This document shows, piece after piece, positions 61,421 through 64,000 of a stretch of DNA of 64,000 nucleotides (within the stretch, counting starts at the first letter, position 1; the number at the start of each line of letters is the position of its first letter). Source of the DNA: Sapria himalayana (lineage: Eukaryota > Streptophyta > Magnoliopsida > Malpighiales > Rafflesiaceae). The stretch spans positions 140,502-204,501 of the forward strand of contig JAREIK010000506.1 of the NCBI GenBank assembly GCA_029783825.1. Reading direction: 5' to 3'. Under the pieces are notes generated by a model that saw nothing but the letters and a program-made list of their open reading frames with translations, did no database searches and was not told where the DNA came from. The translations under genes and the position numbers were made by a program.

Positions 61421-64000
61421 TTTGGTAGTTTTCAAGCATTTATGAACTACTTAAACAAATACTTAGAACTCGCCTAATTTTATGGCATTTTTATACCCTT
61501 CTGATTTTTTACTCTATCCAAGGGGTTATAAACACATGTAATGTACAAGAACTATAGAATACGAACTATAGCTCTCATTAAGTGCTTTTGTCTTTTTTTA
61601 TCTTTAAAGTTTTTTTTTAATTCATCATTTTTTTTTTCTTCCTCTATACATCACACCTCCTTAGAAAACTGACTAAACATCCTCGGTAGAACATAATTTA
61701 AGAAATGTGTAACTAAATCTTGCATTTTAAGTGGCTAGAAGACTTAGGTACACAATGAATAAAAATTTGGATTGTAAATTTTGATTTGCTTGTTTATGAT
61801 TTTGCATGGTTTCTTTGCAAAATTCTAGATCTCATTTAGGAATAGTTTAGATTATTGTTATTTGATATTCTAATATGATACCAATGTTACTCATTATTAT
61901 ATTCATTATCTTCTAAAATGTATCATGTACGTCCATGGTTTCATTATTAAAATGAGAAATTGAGGTTGATAGAATTAGCATTTGGAAATCACCAAATTGA
62001 TGTAGGGGTTTTGTTCACAAATGCAAATCTAGAAATATAATATCATTAATATCTGAAGTTTTTTCTATTGAATTAAAACTCCTAAGATCATCAAATTATG
62101 TAGTAACCTAGTGAATTATGTAGTAACCTATTGAATTAAAACTCCTAATATCATCAAATGCAAATCTATTGAATTAAACCTTAGAACCTAGTGAATTTTG
62201 TTAGTTCTTACTAAATTATGCAGTAAATTAATTACCAACCAAAATTATCTCTGGTTAATTTTCTCAACTTTTGCACTAAGTTAATCAAATTCAGTGGATG
62301 ACTATAATTTTGTGTACCATACCAGTTCATGTGAAGTGATCCTTGTTCATAAATGAACTACTTAGAAAAATAATTATATTAATTTTTTTTTCACATTACC
62401 TAATTGAGATGTGATCATCCAACTAACCTATAATGGGGTTAATAGGCTATAAAAAAGGTACCTAATATTGCCAATGAAATCTTGTTTACTGAAGACTATA
62501 AAAAAGTTAACTCCATATTTACTAATTTAAGCTTTAATAGATGACAAAATTCGGTACTTCTAGTTTTAATATGCTTCATTGGCACACTTAGTTACCTCCA
62601 ACATGCTTTTTCATTATTTCCAACAACTTCCTATAATGGGGTTAATAGGCTATGGAACTTAACATGATTGGAATCTAGTATAATTCTAGATTAACTTTGA
62701 AAGGATACGTACTCGCCAATTTCCTATTGTGAATCTTTTAGGAATCCAAAGAATATAATAACAAAGATTAGGACATGATCCATGCATATGCAACAACCCA
62801 TTTGGTGAAAGATAGAATCAAGTTGTTTGTACAATCTCAAACTTGAGAAAGAGTTGAATAAGAAACTGACATGTGTTTTCTTGCTTCTAATATTGATGTT
62901 GAATATGAACTTATTCTAGCTAACTTAGAATTATCCATTTGTTAATGACCACAAAATTTATCATAAGCATCAAGCCATCAACATTCTGCTTGCAGTTAGC
63001 AAAGTAGAAGACATATATGAAGCAAGCTATTTGAATCTAGTGAAATAATAGTTGTTCGCATTAACTGTCCAAAAACTTAGTCTTCTTCAAAAATGAAAAT
63101 GAGAGAGATGATGCTTTTGATGGAGTCACACTAACCATTTGCTAGAAAAAACAATAATGTTTCACATTTACTATTAGTTAAATTAAACAATAATTATTTT
63201 CTATATAGATGATATATATATATATATATATGGCTAGTAAAAGTTGAATGACTTCTATAATCCAATATATGGATAGAAGAACTATCATCTGAATCCAATT
63301 ACAAGGTGCTAGTATGGATGACCATTTCATAAAATACTCAAAAAGCCAAAAGAAACAACAATCTTAACAAAAAGTAAACTTGAATTGCATGGCAGAACAT
63401 TTGGGAACCACCTTGATGAATAAACCCTTAAACATAAAGCATATGCATATGCATATTGCCCGCACTGAGGGTTGATTTATCATAAAATGCTAAAATATTT
63501 TACAAACCCCTTACTTCCGACTACTAGTTCACACCTTAATAACTACTTCATGTCCATGATCTTTCACCATATTGGAGATGAATATAGCTTGACAATTATT
63601 AAAATCTCATACGTAACATAATATACTATCATGATCTTACACTACTATAAAAATGGTGATACCATCGAATTTCCAAGGTCAAGCATACTTTATTAATTTG
63701 GAATAACCATTTATTTTTTATAGAAAATGAGTCTCAATTAGATAACACCATGTTCCAAAAAAATTTTTTGATGTTAAAATATTTTTATTTTTTACTCTAA
63801 TCTATGATATCTTGAAGTAATGATCAGATAGAATCTGCCAATAAAATAATGATTACCTCTATCAACATGTGGTTAGATTTAGAAAATAAAAAAAAATTGA
63901 GCTAAAGAGTTATTGTTAAGGGCCTTATGGGCTAATTAAACAAGAAGATGAAGCTCAACCCAAATTTTCTCCTTCATCGATGTATAGAAGATTAAAGAAA
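61421..64000. other. A+T-rich sequence without recognised genes
   Basis: Contains a local duplication at 62066-62170, a TA microsatellite at about 63212-63232, and nothing recognisable as coding. Confidence 0.5.
62066..62170 (+). repeat. Local tandem duplication, 63-bp and 19-bp periods
   Basis: TATTGAATTAAAACTCCTAA occurs at 62066 and 62129 (63 bp apart). ATTATGTAGTAACCTA occurs at 62096 and 62115 (19 bp apart). A third partial copy (CTATTGAATTAAACC) follows at 62166. Confidence 0.85.

Noticed and set aside
63638..63660. CACTACTATAAAAATGG as a CACTA terminus
   Set aside because: No subterminal repeats, coding sequence or partner end within the window.

Overview
This window looks like intergenic heterochromatin from a land plant. 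The supporting families are plant-type L1 LINEs with a DUF4283 plus CCHC zinc-knuckle ORF1 and an ORF2 ending in a ribonuclease H domain, a CACTA (En/Spm) element with DUF4216 and a Ulp1-like protease, a plant hAT transposase, and Copia and Gypsy relics. I found no intact host gene, no complete RNA gene and no CRISPR array. Nearly everything recognisable is mobile-element DNA in various states of decay, set in A+T-rich sequence. All identifications were made by eye from the sequence, without searches.

Layout. Bases 1-5160 are an almost pure polypyrimidine (TTC-rich; GAA-rich on the minus strand) array that runs off the left edge. It abuts the 3' end of LINE-2, a minus-strand LINE whose 5' end is at about 19757, where a short TTC tract lies. 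LINE-2 was split twice. LINE-1 (plus strand, 5552-12491) inserted into its 3' UTR with a 15-bp target duplication. A 507-bp solo LTR (17135-17641) inserted into its ORF2 with a 5-bp duplication. From 19791 to about 32740 lies a visibly less A+T-rich segment holding a minus-strand Gypsy pol relic (about 21560-22850) and a 29-base match to the 3' end of plastid-type 16S rRNA (24657-24685). A third, 5'-truncated LINE (LINE-3, 24850-30451, 14-16-bp target duplication) is inserted in that segment.

From about 33.1 to 34.7 kb is a minus-strand Copia gag-pol relic. From 36713 to about 43.1 kb is a CACTA element with one terminal repeat visible, a multi-exon Ulp1-type gene keeping all its catalytic residues, and the C-terminal half of a TNP2-like transposase. 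A repeat block of roughly 1.3 kb occurs at 43.2-44.6 kb and again, interrupted, at 49.1-54.6 kb (possibly an LTR pair). The second copy is split by a 3.36-kb hAT element (49489-52851) with a dead transposase and by a 445-bp G+C-rich non-autonomous hAT element (53851-54295, 8-bp duplication). A second non-autonomous hAT-like element (46060-46696, 8-bp duplication) lies between the blocks. The right part (54.3-64 kb) is A+T-rich with an approximately 240-bp tandem array at 56.7-58.7 kb and other degenerate repeats.

The genes do not form a working system. The interest is in the nested insertion history, which can be ordered from target duplications, in the lesions that silenced each element, and in the very long GAA/TTC array fixed at a LINE tail.
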